A stretch of DNA of 64,000 bases, taken from Agreia pratensis (lineage in GTDB: Bacteria; Actinomycetota; Actinomycetes; Actinomycetales; Microbacteriaceae). The stretch's first letter is position 1. Every line of letters begins with the position of its first letter. Made by a program: the position numbers and the translations under genes. The notes under the pieces were generated by a model. That model was not told the origin of the DNA, made no database searches, and saw nothing but the letters and a program-made list of their open reading frames with translations. This document shows, in pieces, positions 1 to 10,767 of the stretch. The stretch covers positions 1-64,000 of the forward strand of contig NZ_FXAY01000006.1 in assembly GCF_900177685.1 (NCBI RefSeq), written 5' to 3'.

Positions 1-85
1 GCACGCTGTTGAGTTCTCAAAGATCGGACGCACCCGAACATCCACCACACCAACCGGCGCAGCCTCAACTCGGGGCAACTTCTCA
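1..85 (-). promoter_or_regulatory. 5' leader of an rRNA operon lying left of the window
   Basis: Read on the minus strand, the window's left edge contains GAGAACTCAACAGCGTGC, a sequence I recognise from the region just upstream of 16S rRNA genes in Microbacteriaceae and relatives. The near-palindrome TTGAGTTCTCAA at about 9-20 is part of it. It follows directly on a strong promoter at 86-114. The 16S gene itself is not in the window, so the assignment rests on the leader motif and the promoter. Positions 115-386 hold no gene, only the upstream region of this promoter. Confidence 0.7.
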
Positions 86-114
86 AACCTAGACCCAAGT
101 TTTGTTTCTGTCAA
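86..114 (-). promoter_or_regulatory. Strong sigma-70-type promoter, probably rrn P
   Basis: On the minus strand a perfect -35 TTGACA (109-114) is followed after exactly 17 bases by TAGGTT (86-91), which keeps the key T, A and final T of the -10 element. Transcription would run left into the rrn leader. A second, weaker candidate lies upstream with TATAAC at 189-194, consistent with the tandem promoters typical of rRNA operons. Confidence 0.75.
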
Positions 115-386
115 ATCGTGTTTTGCGCTTATCCGGATAGTTTCGGGCGCTCAACTCGACTTCCGACAGATCGTTCCTGGGAAGAGGCGTTATACATCCT
201 AAAGCAGTCCTACAGAACACTTCTAGAGCGATTCTGATTCAGCTTAGGATTTGGTCCCGCTTGAGGCCGGAAGCTCTTCGGCTTTCCGAACCTGTGGGGT
301 GACAAGAGAAGACTTTACGGGCAGATTCTGCAGCGGTCAAAATGAGCCTGCAGCCCGGGCGTGTCGCCCCGGAATCCCGCGGATCG

Positions 387-1703
387 TCACTCTACGAAGA
401 CTCCCGCGAGAGTCTTCTTGCCACGACGAAGCACGGCTACTCCCGCGGAAAGAACCGAACCGTCGATGGTGGCCGTTTCGTCGGCGACCACGGCGTTGTT
501 GACGTACACGCCACCCTGGGCAATCGCGCGCCGCGCTTCGCCCGCACTCTTCGTGAGTCCGGTGTCCACGAGGAGCTGGGTGATCAAAGCGTCTGGTGCA
601 CAGGTGGTGTTGGGCAACTCACGGAGCGCCGACACCAGCGTGACGTCATCGAGATCAGCCAGATCTCCTTGGCCGAACAAGGCCTGGGCTGCCGAGATCG
701 CCGACTCGGTCGCCGCCACTCCGTGCACCAGAGAGGTCACCTCGTAGGCGAGTGTCTTCTGCGCTTCACGGCGGAACGGCTCTTCTTCGACGAGCACGGC
801 GATTCTCTCGATCTCCGTCCGAGGGAGGAACGTGAAGATCTTGAGCCGCGTGATGACATCGGCATCGAGGGTGTTGAGCCAGAATTGGTAGAAAGCGTAC
901 GGGCTCGTCAGTGTCGGATCGAGCCAGACAGCGTTGCCTTCGCTCTTGCCGAACTTTGTGCCGTCGGAGTTCGTGATCAACGGGGTACCAATCGCATGAG
1001 CACTCCCCTGCGCCGCCCTATGGATCAGATCGGTTCCGCTCGTGAGGTTGCCCCACTGGTCGCTCCCACCGGTCTGAAGCACGCAACCGAACTTCCGGTA
1101 GAGCTCGAGAAAATCCATGCCCTGCAGAATCTGGTAGCTGAACTCGGTGTAGCTGATCCCCGCGTCGGAATTGAGTCGCGCGCTCACCGCATCTTTCTTG
1201 AGCATGGTGCCGACACGGTAGTACTTGCCCACATCACGGAGGAAGTCGATGGCAGACAGAGGCTGCGTCCAGTCGAGGTTATTGACCATACGAGCCGGAT
1301 TTTCGCCGTCGAAACTGAGGAACTTCTCGATCTGGCTCCGAAGGTAGTCGACCCATTCGGCGACCGTGTCCTTCGTATTGAGGGTGCGCTCGGCCGTCGG
1401 ACGAGGATCACCGATCAGTCCGGTCGAGCCGCCGACCAGGCCGAGGGGCCTGTGGCCGGCGAGCTGGAGTCGACGCAGAAGGAGGATCTGGACCAGGTTT
1501 CCTAGATGAAGACTCGGAGCGGTCGGGTCGAACCCGCAGTAGTACGTGATCGGGGGCCCGGCGAGCAGCCGCTTCAACGCATCGCGGTCGGTGGATACGT
1601 GAACGAGACCGCGCCACTCGATCTCATCCCAGACATCCTCGAACGAGGAATCGTTGTGCTGGGTGGTGAGAATCTGATTCGGAGTGGTCGACACCCGACC
1701 CAC
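387..1703 (-). CDS. tyrS: Tyrosyl-tRNA synthetase
   Basis: Class I aminoacyl-tRNA synthetase that charges tRNA-Tyr. The HIGH-type motif appears as HLGN (PSLHLGNLVQ) in the N-terminal third, the tyrosine pocket region YCGFDPTAPSLH is intact, and the KMSKS loop is KFGKS. The C-terminal tail is S4-like (GEARRAIAQGGVYVNN). About 435 residues is the normal length. The first possible start is GTG at 1703; an in-frame GTG at 1694 gives VSTTPNQ, fits homologues better, and lies just after a GATAAT box, so a leaderless start there is possible. The gene ends the row of arginine and phe genes found in this order in actinobacteria, and precedes the rrn promoter. An inverted repeat (396-417) covers its last codons. 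Confidence 0.97.
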   Translation of the reverse strand: MGRVSTTPNQILTTQHNDSSFEDVWDEIEWRGLVHVSTDRDALKRLLAGPPITYYCGFDPTAPSLHLGNLVQILLLRRLQLAGHRPLGLVGGSTGLIGDPRPTAERTLNTKDTVAEWVDYLRSQIEKFLSFDGENPARMVNNLDWTQPLSAIDFLRDVGKYYRVGTMLKKDAVSARLNSDAGISYTEFSYQILQGMDFLELYRKFGCVLQTGGSDQWGNLTSGTDLIHRAAQGSAHAIGTPLITNSDGTKFGKSEGNAVWLDPTLTSPYAFYQFWLNTLDADVITRLKIFTFLPRTEIERIAVLVEEEPFRREAQKTLAYEVTSLVHGVAATESAISAAQALFGQGDLADLDDVTLVSALRELPNTTCAPDALITQLLVDTGLTKSAGEARRAIAQGGVYVNNAVVADETATIDGSVLSAGVAVLRRGKKTLAGVFVE

Positions 1704-1752
1704 ATTATCAGCGGAGGCCCCGGGGCGGACTCGGCGGGAAACAGGGCTGAAG

Positions 1753-1817
1753 CCTTGATCTATCTACAATCAGGTCAGTAGGCTTGATAACTAGGAAATC
1801 AAGGTTTAGACCTTGAT
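1753..1817 (+). promoter_or_regulatory. 29-bp periodic operator array upstream of satD-like gene
   Basis: CTTGAT recurs at 1754, 1783 and 1812, exactly 29 bases apart, and the opposing half-site ATCA(A)G recurs at 1769 and 1798, also 29 apart. The last pair forms a perfect inverted repeat, ATCAAGGT-TTAG-ACCTTGAT (1798-1817), ending 17 bases before the start codon. A good -10-like TACAAT lies at 1765-1770 inside the array. This is what a repressor or activator site array looks like; the natural candidate binder is the HTH protein it precedes, but that is inference. Confidence 0.6.
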
Positions 1818-1834
1818 AAGCAAGAAAGGCTCCT

Positions 1835-2461
1835 ATGTACGTCATCACTGCAGACCAGGTCGACAGCAGGCATACAGCCGATCTCGCACCGCGCACGATT
1901 ACTCTGCTAGACGAGAAATTCGCGTCGGGGCTCGCACTTCCTGTCGATAGAAACGCCGGGGACGAGATCCAAGCACTGATCGGTGACGCCGACACCACCA
2001 TCGGAATCATCCTCGAGCTCACACGAACAGGAAAGTGGAGCGTCGGCCTCGGAGTCGGCGACGTCGAATATCCGCTGGGACCGTCGACGCGAGACACCCG
2101 AGGACCTGCTTTCATCGCAGCCAGGGATGCCGTCGACGCCGCCAAGAAGTCTCCCCAACGATTCGCTTGTCGCCACGAAACGACATCGCTCGCCGACGAT
2201 GCAGCGGACTTCGAAGCCCTGATGCTGCTTCTCCTCTCGGTGCGCGAGCGCCGCACGAAACAAGGCTGGCAGGTGTACGACGTGCTCGCTCAAGGACGAA
2301 CGCAACGGGATGCCGCTGCCGAACTGGGGATCACCCCGCAAGCGGTCAGCGATCGAATGTCAGTGGCCCAGGTCAGAATCGACCTCGAGGCCCAGGCACC
2401 CCTCGTGCGGTTGCTTTCCCGACTTCCCTCGACGACAGAGCCATCGAAAGGACAGCAATGA
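1835..2461 (+). CDS. SatD-like helix-turn-helix protein
   Basis: 208 residues with an N-terminal SatD-type region (MYVITADQVDSR at the start, GDEIQAL near 43, SVGLGVGDVEYPL near 69) and a C-terminal helix-turn-helix around 151-180 (RTQRDAAAELGITPQAVSDR). The SatD family was named after a streptococcal gene near an acid-tolerance locus; its biochemical function is not settled. The HTH suggests DNA binding, and the symmetric, 29-bp-spaced sites immediately upstream suggest autoregulation. It is coupled by an ATGA overlap to a membrane protein gene, an arrangement I believe recurs in actinobacteria. Confidence 0.75.
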   Translation: MYVITADQVDSRHTADLAPRTITLLDEKFASGLALPVDRNAGDEIQALIGDADTTIGIILELTRTGKWSVGLGVGDVEYPLGPSTRDTRGPAFIAARDAVDAAKKSPQRFACRHETTSLADDAADFEALMLLLLSVRERRTKQGWQVYDVLAQGRTQRDAAAELGITPQAVSDRMSVAQVRIDLEAQAPLVRLLSRLPSTTEPSKGQQ

Positions 2462-3189
2462 CCGCGAGCACTGGCATCCTCATCCTGCTCGGCGCGGGCG
2501 TGCTCCTCAGCTCCATCGCGCTGATCCTCGACATCCGCGCTCATAGCCCGCAGAGAGCACCGTCTCGAACGAGTCGATCGGGGCGAGCTGTTCTCTACTC
2601 GCTGACCGTTCTCTCCTGCGGGGTCCTTGTCGCTGCGCTGGTCTTGTCGAGTCTCGTCCCACTCGCCGAGATCCAGGAGACACCGCTCGTACGAGTAGTC
2701 ATGACTCTCCTGGCTCTCGCCCTTGCGACCATCGGCGGAGGCCCCTTCGCCGTGCTCGCCCTGCGCCTCGCGACCCGGGGCACGAGTCTCACGGGAGTGC
2801 ATGGGGGCATCCTGATCAGCACGAACGACAGGCAGAGCGCGTCATCTCCGCCACCGGAGGCGCCAAGCCGACGCGGCGTCTTTCTCCGGCACCTTCTCGC
2901 CTCCCGCAACGCCGACCGTTTATCGGCCGAATCTTCACCGCCTGACAAAGCCATGGGCACGTCGACGGTCGAGGTTCTCCGCGGCGGTACGACCATCGGC
3001 GTACTCGAACGAATCGCCATCGCCGGCGCTATCACCGCCGGCTTCCCCGAGGCAATCGCCGTCGTCATCGCCATCAAAGGCGTCGGTCGGTTCAGCGAAC
3101 TCGCCGCATCCGAAGCGAAGGAGCGCTTCATCATCGGCACCCTCGCGAGCTTCGTGTGGGCATGTTCTTGTGCTCTGGTTCTGCGCTGA
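2458..3189 (+). CDS. Membrane protein partnered with SatD-like protein
   Basis: 243 residues with about five hydrophobic segments: near 5-25, 45-65 and 80-103 in the N-terminal half, and two more near 185-205 and 222-240. The middle (about 115-170) is polar, serine- and proline-rich, probably a cytoplasmic loop. The C-terminal half carries the distinctive run GVLERIAIAG...AIAVVIAIKGVGRF...ERFIIGTLASFVWA, which looks conserved rather than generic. Its start overlaps the stop of the satD-like gene (ATGA) with an AAAGGA ribosome site upstream, so the two are probably translated together. Function unknown. Confidence 0.8.
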   Translation: MTASTGILILLGAGVLLSSIALILDIRAHSPQRAPSRTSRSGRAVLYSLTVLSCGVLVAALVLSSLVPLAEIQETPLVRVVMTLLALALATIGGGPFAVLALRLATRGTSLTGVHGGILISTNDRQSASSPPPEAPSRRGVFLRHLLASRNADRLSAESSPPDKAMGTSTVEVLRGGTTIGVLERIAIAGAITAGFPEAIAVVIAIKGVGRFSELAASEAKERFIIGTLASFVWACSCALVLR

Positions 3190-3221
3190 GCAGACCCCAC
3201 CGTTGAGACGAGAGCGATCTC

Positions 3222-3845
3222 TCAGTCGCGCTTGCGCGGAGCACTCGCACGATACGGCGAGACCGTCGGGTCTCCGGCGATGAAGAACCGCCACGGGTAT
3301 GCCGCCGACCCACCCGGTCCGCTGACACCTGTTCGCACGCTCGTGCCTACATCGTGCTCCGCGTCCGAAAGCTCGAGCGAATACACATCTCCACCCACGT
3401 CCGCTCCCCCGTCCGATAGAGAAATCGCCATCGCCTTCGTCAGCCTCGCCGGCCCACGAGCGAGGTCACGCACAGCGACCTGCTCCCCTCGGTGGGCACG
3501 CGCTAAGTCGATCCCCTCCACGATCTCGCCAGCGCGCAGAAGTACAGCCGAAGCCTGGCCTTCCGGAGAACACACGATATTGGCGCAGACATGCATGCCA
3601 TAGGTGAAGTAGGTGTACAGGTGCAGCGGCGGGCCGAACATGACGGCGTTACGAGGCGTCATCCCACGAAAGCTGTGCGATCCGGGATCTTCACCCACAC
3701 CCAGATACGCCTCGACCTCGGTGATGCGCAAGGTGATATCACCCAACGCGGAGTGCCGAGTCAGCCGAGCCCCCAAGAGCTCGGGAGCGACCTCGACGCT
3801 GCTCCGGTCGAACACACCAGAACTGCGCGACGCCGGTGTGAACAT
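3222..3845 (-). CDS. mpg: 3-methyladenine DNA glycosylase (AAG/Mpg family)
   Basis: Base-excision repair enzyme that removes alkylated purines. The family signature is clear: ELLGARLTR near 24, the catalytic-region ITEVEAYLG near 42, SHSFRGMTPRNAVMF near 57, and YTYFTYGMHVCANIV near 76-90. The tail RASAPRKRD is basic. At 207 residues it has normal length. The start ATG lies four bases after the stop of a 48-codon ORF that itself overlaps argH, so mpg is probably the last gene of the arginine operon. Downstream genes are convergent. Confidence 0.95.
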   Translation of the reverse strand: MFTPASRSSGVFDRSSVEVAPELLGARLTRHSALGDITLRITEVEAYLGVGEDPGSHSFRGMTPRNAVMFGPPLHLYTYFTYGMHVCANIVCSPEGQASAVLLRAGEIVEGIDLARAHRGEQVAVRDLARGPARLTKAMAISLSDGGADVGGDVYSLELSDAEHDVGTSVRTGVSGPGGSAAYPWRFFIAGDPTVSPYRASAPRKRD

Positions 3846-3849
3846 CTAT

Positions 3850-5450
<1,601 letters not shown>

Positions 5451-6392
5451 TCAGTTTCCTTTCGCCGGCGACTGCTGGCGAAGAAGCCAGACAAGAAGCG
5501 CCTTCTGCGCGTGAAGGCGGTTTTCGGCCTCGTCCCAGATGACGCTCTGCGGGCCGTCGATGACATCGGCACTCACCTCGTACCCGCGATCCGCCGGGAG
5601 GCAGTGCAGGAAAAGGGCGTTTTCCTTCGCCTGATCGAGAAGAGCCTGATCGACCTGGTATCCCCCGAAGATCGCCACTCGTTCGGCCTTCTCGTCTTCT
5701 TTGCCCATCGAGACCCAGGTGTCGGTCACAACGATGTCCGCGCCGCGGACAGCCTGAACCGGATCGACGTGCACGGCCACCGAGCCACCCGTCTCGGCTG
5801 CGCGTGCCTCCGCATCGGAGAAGACCTCCGGGCTCGGCGCGAATTCCGCTGGCGCGCCGATGCGCACGTGCATGCCCGCCGTCGCGCACGCGAGCAGGTA
5901 CGAATGGGCCATGTTGCTGGCTCCGTCTCCGAGGAATGCGACGGTCTGGCCGGCGAGAACACCGCGGTGCTCCCGGATGGTCAGCAGGTCTGCGAGGAGC
6001 TGGCAGGGATGGAATTCATCCGACAATGCGTTGACAACCGGAACCGTCGTTCCCTTGGCCATCTCCTCGAGTCCGGTCTGTGCGTAGGTGCGCCACACGA
6101 TCGCGGCAACCTGCCGTTCCAAGACCCGTGCGGTGTCGGACGCCGTCTCTTTGCCCCCCAATTGGCTCGATGCCATGCTGATGATGAGGGGGCTGCCACC
6201 CAGGTCTGCGATGCCGACGGCGAACGAGACACGGGTGCGGGTAGATGACTTATCGAAGATCACGGCGACGGTCTGCGGCCCCGCCAAGGGCTGCACCTGG
6301 AATCGGTCTCGCTTGAGCTCCAATGCCAGGTCGAGAATCTCGGCCTGCTCGGCAGGTGAGAGGTCATCGTCGCGCAGGAAATGTCTGGTCAC
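5451..6392 (-). CDS. argF: Ornithine carbamoyltransferase
   Basis: Forms citrulline from ornithine and carbamoyl phosphate. The carbamoyl-phosphate site STRTR is at about residue 50, the second-substrate motif HPCQ at about 130 (DEFHPCQLLADL), and the ornithine-binding HCLPADRG near 269. It begins with MTRHFLRDDDLSPAEQ, a typical anabolic OTC N-terminus. 313 residues is normal. It lies between argD (57 bases upstream) and argH (six bases downstream) on the same strand. Confidence 0.97.
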   Translation of the reverse strand: MTRHFLRDDDLSPAEQAEILDLALELKRDRFQVQPLAGPQTVAVIFDKSSTRTRVSFAVGIADLGGSPLIISMASSQLGGKETASDTARVLERQVAAIVWRTYAQTGLEEMAKGTTVPVVNALSDEFHPCQLLADLLTIREHRGVLAGQTVAFLGDGASNMAHSYLLACATAGMHVRIGAPAEFAPSPEVFSDAEARAAETGGSVAVHVDPVQAVRGADIVVTDTWVSMGKEDEKAERVAIFGGYQVDQALLDQAKENALFLHCLPADRGYEVSADVIDGPQSVIWDEAENRLHAQKALLVWLLRQQSPAKGN

Positions 6393-6449
6393 GGGAGAGC
6401 TTTCGATAAATGTCGGAAAGGGAAAGACTAGCGGGCGGGGAGGCGAGGT

Positions 6450-7646
6450 TCAGGCAGAAGGCACGGCGTCGAGAGCCATACGGAACCGTTCGGCGAAGAG
6501 ACGGACCTCGTCGTCGCCCACAATGAGCGGTGGAGCGATGCGAATACTCGAGTCGTTGGCCGCATTCACGATCAGGCCCGCGTCGAGCGCAGCCGACGAC
6601 ACCGCCGCGGCGATCGGCCTCGTCAGACCGACGCCGATCAGGAGGCCGCGGCCGCGGACCTCAGCCACGTGAGGCGAGTCGATATCGCGGATGATCCGCA
6701 TGATCTCCTCTCCGCGAGCGGCGGCGTTGTGAACGAGTCCGGCGGACTCGATCTCAGCGAGAACAGCATTGGCTACCGCCGTCGCGAGCGGGTTGCCGCC
6801 GAACGTCGAGCCGTGCATTCCGCGCTGGAAGAGTTCGGATGCCCACCCGAAGGTCACGAGAGCTCCGATCGGGAACCCTCCGCCCATGCCCTTCGCCATC
6901 GTCACAGCATCGGGAACGATGCCGAACTGCTCGAAGGCGAACCACGACCCCGTGCGACCCGCGCCCGTTTGGATTTCGTCGAGGATCAGCAGCACATCGT
7001 GCTGGGCGGTCAACTCGCGAGCACGAACGAGGAAGCCTTCCGGCAATTCGACGACGCCCGCCTCTCCCTTGATCGGTTCGAGGATGAGCGCGGAGACCGA
7101 GCTGTCGATCGACCGCTCGAGCGCCTCGATTGTCGAGTCGATATGCTCCACGCCCGAGGGCATGGGTTCGAACGCATCGCGCAGGGCTGGCTTGCCGGTC
7201 AGAGCGAGCGCGCCCATCGTGCGACCGTGGAATGAATCGTGCACCGCGAGGATGCGATGACGGTCGCTCCCCCTCCTGTTGAGGCGAGCGAGTTTGAAAG
7301 CGGCCTCGTTCGCCTCGGCGCCAGAGTTGCCGAAGTACACTCGGCCCTCGGCACCGGCACCCGTGATCCTCTTCAGCCGCTCGGCGAGTTCAAGTTGCGG
7401 CGAGGTGGTGAAGTAGTTCGACACGTGCGCGAGCGTCGCCGACTGATGCGAGACCGCCTCGACGAATGCCGGATGCGCATGGCCGAGCGAGTTCACCGCG
7501 ATGCCGGCGAGAAAATCGAGATACTGCTTTCCCGATTCGTCCCAGACGTAGCAGCCGTCTCCTCGGGTCAACAGCGCGAAGGGCGAGCCCATCGACTTCA
7601 TCAGGGAGTCGCCGAAACGATCCGACCATGCTGTCTCGATACTCAC
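6450..7646 (-). CDS. argD: Acetylornithine aminotransferase
   Basis: PLP enzyme (class III, fold type I) that transaminates N-acetylglutamate semialdehyde to N-acetylornithine. The cofactor lysine sits in [15 protein letters not shown], preceded by [14 protein letters not shown], the class-III signature. The glycine-rich [18 protein letters not shown] near 100 binds the phosphate. The start codon GTG at 7646 overlaps the argB stop (GTGA), so the two are translationally coupled. It may also serve as succinyldiaminopimelate aminotransferase, as some ArgD proteins do. Confidence 0.96.
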   Translation of the reverse strand: MSIETAWSDRFGDSLMKSMGSPFALLTRGDGCYVWDESGKQYLDFLAGIAVNSLGHAHPAFVEAVSHQSATLAHVSNYFTTSPQLELAERLKRITGAGAEGRVYFGNSGAEANEAAFKLARLNRRGSDRHRILAVHDSFHGRTMGALALTGKPALRDAFEPMPSGVEHIDSTIEALERSIDSSVSALILEPIKGEAGVVELPEGFLVRARELTAQHDVLLILDEIQTGAGRTGSWFAFEQFGIVPDAVTMAKGMGGGFPIGALVTFGWASELFQRGMHGSTFGGNPLATAVANAVLAEIESAGLVHNAAARGEEIMRIIRDIDSPHVAEVRGRGLLIGVGLTRPIAAAVSSAALDAGLIVNAANDSSIRIAPPLIVGDDEVRLFAERFRMALDAVPSA

Positions 7647-8542
7647 AGTGCCTCCCGGCTGACCTCGGTGCCGATGCCGCTCTGGGTGAAGACCTCGAGC
7701 AGGATCGAGTGGGGCGTACGTCCGTCGATGATGGCCGCTTTCGCCACTCCCCCGTCGACGGCCTCGAGACAGGCGGCCATCTTCGGAATCATCCCGGACT
7801 CGAGCTTCGGCAGCAGATCACGCAGCGACTCCGGATCGATGCTCGACACCAGGGAATCCCGGTTGGGCCAGTCGCTGTAGAGCCCCGCCACGTCGGTGAG
7901 GATGACCAACTTGACCGCTCCGAGGGCGACCGCAAGCGCGGCGGCAGCCGCGTCAGCGTTCACGTTCAGCGATTGGCCGGGATGATCGATGTCGGGTGCA
8001 ATCGACGAGACGACAGGAATGTAACCGGCCTCGAGACGCTGCCGCACGGCATCCGGATCGACCGCGACGATGTCACCCACCTGACCGATGTCTACCCGCT
8101 CGCCATCGATCTCGATGGTGCGTTTGCGCCCGGCGAAAAGTCCGGCATCGTCGCCGGAGAACGCCACCGCGAGAGGCCCGTGTTCGTTGATGTGCCCAAC
8201 GATCTCTCGGCTGATCTGGCCTGCGAGAACCATGCGCACGACATCCATCGCCTCGGGGCTGGTCACGCGGTATCCGCCGCGAAACTCGCTCTGGATGCCG
8301 AGGCGATCGAGCATCGCCGAGATCTGCGGGCCACCGCCGTGCACCACGACAGGGCGGATACCCGCATAGCGCAGGAAGACCATGTCTTCGGCGAACGTCT
8401 TCTGCAACGCTTCGTCGACCATAGCGTTGCCGCCGAATTTAACGACCATGATCTGGCCGTGGAACCTCTTGAGCCAGGAGAGAGACTCGATCAGTGTCGA
8501 GACCTTGTCTCCGGCGGAGGGCGTGTTCGAAATGTCTGTCAT
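7643..8542 (-). CDS. argB: Acetylglutamate kinase
   Basis: Amino-acid kinase that phosphorylates N-acetylglutamate, usually the arginine-feedback step. VVKFGGNAM near residue 29 is the N-terminal phosphate-binding motif, VVHGGGPQI near 63 and FRGGYRVT near 84 bind substrate, and [11 protein letters not shown] belongs to the ATP side. The frame is open upstream to 8704, but ATG at 8542 overlaps the argJ stop (ATGA) and gives the usual 299 residues starting [14 protein letters not shown] take that start. Confidence 0.96.
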   Translation of the reverse strand: MTDISNTPSAGDKVSTLIESLSWLKRFHGQIMVVKFGGNAMVDEALQKTFAEDMVFLRYAGIRPVVVHGGGPQISAMLDRLGIQSEFRGGYRVTSPEAMDVVRMVLAGQISREIVGHINEHGPLAVAFSGDDAGLFAGRKRTIEIDGERVDIGQVGDIVAVDPDAVRQRLEAGYIPVVSSIAPDIDHPGQSLNVNADAAAAALAVALGAVKLVILTDVAGLYSDWPNRDSLVSSIDPESLRDLLPKLESGMIPKMAACLEAVDGGVAKAAIIDGRTPHSILLEVFTQSGIGTEVSREAL

Positions 8543-9702
8543 CAGGTTGCGTATGCGCTGTTCTCGTGGACGTAGTCGTGGGTGAGGTCGTTCGTGAGGA
8601 TTGTCGCGGTGGAAGCTCCGACCTTCAGGTCGATGAGAACGTGCACCGCGCGCGGCGTCAGGTCGATCGACTCGCTCGGCTGATCCGGCTGGCCGGACGA
8701 GCACACCCGCACCCCGTTGATCGTCACATCGATATCGAACGGATCGAATTGGGCCTCGGTTGTTCCGACGGCCGCGAGCACGCGCCCCCAGTTGGGGTCG
8801 TTGCCGAAGACCGCGGCCTTGAACAGGTTGCTGCGCGACACCGCGCGCCCCACGTCGACAGCCTCGTCTTCGGTGGCGGCACGGATCGTCTCGATCGTGA
8901 TGTCGTGGCTCGCCCCCTCAGCGTCTCCTTGCAACTGCTGCGCGAGATCGGCGCAGATCGACGTGACGGCCGCCTCGAACTCGGCCGAGTCGGGTACGAC
9001 TCCGGATGCGCCCGACGCCATGATCGTGACCTGATCGTTCGTCGACATGCAGCCGTCGGAATCGAGCCGGTCGAAGGTGACCCTCGTCGCGGAGCGAAGG
9101 GCCGTGTCGAGTTGAGCACTCGAGACGTCGGCATCGGTCGTGATGACGACGAGCATCGTGGCGAGCCCCGGAGCGAGCATGCCTGCCCCCTTCGCCATAC
9201 CGCCGATGACCCATCCCGACGGCGAGGTCACGGCGGCCTGCTTGGGATGCGAGTCGGTCGTCATGATGGCGCGGGCCGCATTGGGTCCGCCGTCGGCTGT
9301 CAGCGCAGGAGCGGCGATGTCGACGCCCGCGAGCAGGCGGTCACGGAAGCTCTGGTCTCCCGTGCCGATGAGGCCCGTTGAGCACACGAGCACATCACCC
9401 GACGAGACACCCAGTCGTGCTCCCACCTGTTCTGCCGTCTGGTGGGTCGTCTGAAAACCGAAGGCGCCGGTGTAGCAGTTCGCTCCACCCGAATTGAGCA
9501 CGATCGCCTCGATCGATCCGTCGACGATCGCCTGACGCGACCAGATGATGGGGTTCGCCGTGCAACGGTTGCTGGTGAACACGGCAGCGGCCGAACGCAG
9601 CGGTCCGAGGTTCTGAACCAGGGCCATGTCGAGCGCGCCCGACTCTTTGAGGCCGGCTGCGATTCCTGCTGCGACGAATCCTTGGGCGGCAGTGACACTC
9701 AC
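8542..9702 (-). CDS. argJ: Bifunctional ornithine acetyltransferase / N-acetylglutamate synthase
   Basis: Recycles the acetyl group from N-acetylornithine to glutamate, making the pathway cyclic. ArgJ is made as a precursor that cuts itself before a conserved threonine; here the site is [12 protein letters not shown] (Ala-Thr bond) preceded by the KGAGM strand. The protein begins [18 protein letters not shown], as expected. GTG at 9702 overlaps the argC stop (GTGA). Whether it also uses acetyl-CoA (bifunctional) cannot be read directly. Confidence 0.96.
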   Translation of the reverse strand: MSVTAAQGFVAAGIAAGLKESGALDMALVQNLGPLRSAAAVFTSNRCTANPIIWSRQAIVDGSIEAIVLNSGGANCYTGAFGFQTTHQTAEQVGARLGVSSGDVLVCSTGLIGTGDQSFRDRLLAGVDIAAPALTADGGPNAARAIMTTDSHPKQAAVTSPSGWVIGGMAKGAGMLAPGLATMLVVITTDADVSSAQLDTALRSATRVTFDRLDSDGCMSTNDQVTIMASGASGVVPDSAEFEAAVTSICADLAQQLQGDAEGASHDITIETIRAATEDEAVDVGRAVSRSNLFKAAVFGNDPNWGRVLAAVGTTEAQFDPFDIDVTINGVRVCSSGQPDQPSESIDLTPRAVHVLIDLKVGASTATILTNDLTHDYVHENSAYAT

Positions 9703-10745
9703 GGGGCGACTCCATTCACCGGAAGACCGGTCGTTTCGCCCAAACCGAGCGCTATATTGGCCGATTGGATGGCTGCGCCGGCCGTGCCCTTGACGAGATT
9801 GTCGAGAGCGGTCACGGCGACCACTCTTCCCGCAGCCTCGTCGACCGCCAGCCCCACCAGGGCGACGTTCGCGCCCGTGACATCACCGGTGCGTGGAAAA
9901 CGGCCTTCGGGAAGCAGGTGAACGAAGGGCTCGTCCGCGTAGGCGAGCTCCCATGCGCTGCGCACATCCGACGCCGTCGCACCAGGCGCGAGTCGAGCCG
10001 TCGAGGTGGCAAGGATGCCCCGCGACATGGGGACGAGCACGGGGGTGAAAGATACCGAGATGCGTGCGCCGGATGCTCCGCGCAGATTCTGAATGATCTC
10101 CGGCACGTGGCGGTGACGTCCGCCGACACCGTAGGCGCTGGCCGAGCCCATGATCTCGGAAGCCAACAGATCCGTTCGGAGCGCTTTTCCGGCACCAGAC
10201 GGTCCGACCGCAAGGACAGCGACGATGTCATCGCCCTCGACGACATGGGCCGCGAGTCCGGGAGCCAACCCGAGCGAGATCGCTGTGACGTTGCAGCCGG
10301 GAACGGCGATGCGCTTCACGCCGACAAGCGCGTCACGCTGTCTCGAGCCGTCGTGCCTGATCAGCTCGGGAAGTCCATAAGGCCACGAGCCATAGAACTC
10401 GCCGCCATAGAAGTCCGCCCAGTCGGCCTCATCCACGAGGCGATGATCGGCACCGCAGTCGACCACGAGCGTCGAGGAATCGAGTTGCTCGGTCAGCTCA
10501 CCGGACTTGCCGTGCGGCAGGCCCAGAAAGACGACATCATGCCCACCGAGGTTCTCGGGAGTCGTGTCGACGAGCTCGAGATGCTCGAGCGAACGCAGGT
10601 GCGGGTGCACGTCGATCAGTCGCTGTCCGGCATTGGCATGAGCCGTGACCGTGGTCACCTCGAAGTCGGGGTGGTCGGCGAGAAGACGGAGCACCTCGCC
10701 GCCGGCGTACCCGCTCGCACCGGCAACAGCAACCGAATAAGTCAT
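9699..10745 (-). CDS. argC: N-acetyl-gamma-glutamyl-phosphate reductase
   Basis: NADPH-dependent reductase, first gene of the arginine cluster. The Rossmann loop [18 protein letters not shown] is at residues 9-26 and the catalytic cysteine lies in [17 protein letters not shown] (about 148). 348 residues fits the family. The start ATG at 10745 is only 22 bases beyond the pheT stop, so the arg genes may be read through from pheST as well as from a local promoter. I saw no clear ARG box in this short gap. Confidence 0.97.
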   Translation of the reverse strand: MTYSVAVAGASGYAGGEVLRLLADHPDFEVTTVTAHANAGQRLIDVHPHLRSLEHLELVDTTPENLGGHDVVFLGLPHGKSGELTEQLDSSTLVVDCGADHRLVDEADWADFYGGEFYGSWPYGLPELIRHDGSRQRDALVGVKRIAVPGCNVTAISLGLAPGLAAHVVEGDDIVAVLAVGPSGAGKALRTDLLASEIMGSASAYGVGGRHRHVPEIIQNLRGASGARISVSFTPVLVPMSRGILATSTARLAPGATASDVRSAWELAYADEPFVHLLPEGRFPRTGDVTGANVALVGLAVDEAAGRVVAVTALDNLVKGTAGAAIQSANIALGLGETTGLPVNGVAP

Positions 10746-10767
10746 GCCTTAAATCTAGTCGCTCCGC

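Noticed and set aside
396-417. Inverted repeat GAAGACTC/GAGTCTTC at the end of tyrS as a terminator
   Set aside because: It lies inside the last codons and no T-tract follows on the minus strand.
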